Shown here one piece after another: positions 15,024 to 16,330 of a DNA stretch of 16,330 nucleotides. The notes below the pieces were generated by a model. That model saw only the letters and a program-made list of their open reading frames with translations. It made no database searches and was not told the DNA's origin. Position numbers and translations under genes: made by a program. The stretch's first letter is position 1; each line of letters starts with the position of its first letter. This stretch comes from JBBSVE01 sp038233815 (GTDB lineage Bacteria; Pseudomonadota; Alphaproteobacteria; Rhodobacterales; Rhodobacteraceae), in contig JBBSVE010000067.1 in assembly GCA_038233815.1 (NCBI GenBank), positions 1 through 16,330 on the forward strand, in the 5' to 3' direction.

Positions 15024-16106
15024 TTAAGGTGGCCAAGACGCTTCCCTTTGGGTCCAGCCCACGCAAATGGTCTCGGCGCTGCCGAGGGCCGAGAAGCGGT
15101 TCGTCAGTGCAATGCGGATGTGCATTTCGGCGGTCTGGCGGTCAGGGTCACTGGCGGCGATACGCTCTCCGTTCGCTTTGAGGCATGGCAGCCTGGCCTC
15201 GATCCGGCTTCGGGCATGGTAGCCAGTCCACTGCTTCCAGAACGCCCGGCCCTAGTGGCGTGTGGTACGCAGGGTTTCGTTTCTGACCACAGCCGCCGGA
15301 CAGTCTTCCGTCCATGAACGCCCGTTCCTGCGGATCGGTGTGATCGCAGTGGCTTGGTGCTCGATCCCTCTCGTGCATGTAACAGTGCACTGCCGGGCAA
15401 TGGCTGGCGGTATGGCACCTGCGGATGTCGTAGGCGCCGTCCGCAGTCACGGTGCCGATCTCCTCGCCCTCGGGGATCTGGTTTAGCAGGTCCGGCAGCA
15501 CGGGGTTGTCACCGTCGCGATTTGGGGGGCAAACTCTACCGCCCGGATGTCTGACGTGGCCGTGTCGATGGCCAGATGCATCGTTTGCCCCCTTCTCACG
15601 ATTTGCCAGCAAACCGGTGCCGGGCAGCGGATTGCGGCGACCCTGAATGCCATGCTCGCGAGCCTGCAGTTTGTTACCCCGCAGGGGATTGTGGAGCAAT
15701 CGCCCGACAGGGCGTCATCGTCCAGGAACTGGATGCCGGTGCTGCCCACCAGCAGGTTCAAGGGTGCCATCGGCATGCCGGTGGGGTATCTGAACGACCA
15801 GGGTCATTTGCCGCCGGCACAGGTTCGAATAATCCCGCACGGCCCAGATCAGGTTCGCCATTTTCAGCAGGCTGGCCACCATCCCTGTCGTCTGCCTCAG
15901 CGGCAGCTTGAAGAGGACCTTGATCGTCAGGCGAACTGGACCGCAGCATCCGAGAACGCCGCAGGGCGGCCCGGGGCCCCGTCATGCGGCGCAATCCAAG
16001 TCATGTCCTTGTCCAGCCAGACATGCAAGGAGCCGTGATTTTTCAGCCAGGCGCTGTAGCTGGATCCGTTCGTCGTGTGGCAGCGGGCGGGTGAGGTGTT
16101 TGTCAT
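15024..16106 (-). pseudogene. IS5-family transposase, multiply frameshifted
   Basis: Leftward reading from the ATG at 16106 gives an IS5-family transposase spread over several frames. Recognisable blocks are SAWLKNHGSLHVWLDKDMTW, then after a one-base deletion near 15930 LTIKVLFKLPLRQTTGMVAS, then NLLVGSTGIQFLDDD, then MHLAIDTATSDIRAVEF, then LPDLLNQIPEGEEIGTVTAD with GAYDIRRCH, and finally WTGYHARSRIEARLPCLKA and IRIALTNRFSALGSAE. At least three or four frameshifts are needed. The first catalytic Asp of the DDE triad (normally LLVDSTG) is Gly, so the enzyme could not work even if the frame were restored. The C-terminus runs past the usual stop to a TAA at 15026-15024. The element is dead and was probably inserted long ago. 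Confidence 0.85.
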
Positions 16107-16330
16107 GCTACGGTTCCAATCGCATGGATCCACCATGTGAAACAACCATGGTCAGAGTTTTAGGAACATCTGATCAACGGCTTCGGCTGCGCCGAGATGG
16201 CCGCCTGATCTTCTCGACCACCAGGGTATGGGCGTCCGGCGGCTGTTTTCGTGCTTTTCGGACGGCCCGAGCGGCCCTTTCGTGGGTTTCGGGCAGACTC
16301 GTCCTCATGCCATCAACCTCCGTCGCACCA
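16107..16330. other. Upstream flank of the IS5 remnant; no convincing gene
   Basis: The first 60 bases or so are probably the leader and end of the IS5 element. From 16174 to the window edge an open leftward frame of about 52 codons, very rich in Arg and Lys and ending in RPSRRSRSR, is uninterrupted, but it matches nothing recognised. A rightward frame is open over the same stretch too. Either may be the end of another broken element or a gene outside the window. Confidence 0.25.

Noticed and set aside
15148..15699. Intact 183-codon gene in the IS5 region
   Set aside because: It is one frame of the broken IS5 transposase; only its middle part (LPDLLNQIPEGEEIGTVTAD) is meaningful and the rest is out-of-frame sequence.
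1..16330. CRISPR array, tRNA, rRNA or riboswitch
   Set aside because: No regularly spaced repeat array, cloverleaf-like sequence or recognisable riboswitch leader was seen on either strand by eye.

Overview
The window is about 16.3 kb of GC-rich, tightly packed bacterial DNA. Gene content and protein style (SAF-domain dehydrogenase, SorC regulator, two carbohydrate-type ABC systems, IS5 and IS3 remnants) suggest an alphaproteobacterium, most likely of the Rhodobacteraceae/Roseobacter type. That placement is inferred from general resemblance, since no marker gene is present.

Region 1 (1-6017) is a sugar or polyol uptake and catabolism locus. A leftward gene cut by the window edge encodes the N-terminus of a homoserine-dehydrogenase-like (SAF-type) NAD(P)-dependent oxidoreductase. 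A 251-bp divergent control region with several repeats separates it from a rightward operon: Tat-exported solute-binding protein, two MalF/MalG-type permeases, a MalK/UgpC-type ATPase and a PfkB-family sugar kinase. Stop and start codons overlap or nearly touch through most of the operon.

Region 2 (6031-7208) holds a leftward SorC-family regulator and the divergent control region shared with the next operon. This region carries two CAATTG-centred sites exactly 20 bp apart. A related palindrome lies inside the promoter of the oxidoreductase, so one regulator may link both transport systems.

Region 3 (7209-12876) is a second rightward operon: Sec-exported AfuA/FbpA-type binding protein, one fused two-domain permease, an ATPase, a beta-CASP-like metallo-beta-lactamase-fold hydrolase and a SurE-type nucleotidase. 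AfuABC-type transporters are known to carry phosphorylated sugars, SorC regulators usually sense phosphorylated sugars, and the two last genes belong to phosphoester-cleaving families. The simplest model is uptake of a phosphorylated compound followed by cytoplasmic hydrolysis. This is the most unusual system in the window.

Region 4 (12915-14690) is a leftward pair of poorly known genes: a protein with a C-terminal HAD-like domain that appears to have lost its catalytic residues, and an alpha-helical protein of unknown function.

Region 5 (about 14820-16330) is a scar of decayed insertion sequences: the end of an IS3-family element next to a frameshifted IS5-family transposase, then about 220 bp with no convincing gene. 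No tRNA, rRNA, CRISPR array or clear rho-independent terminator was seen.
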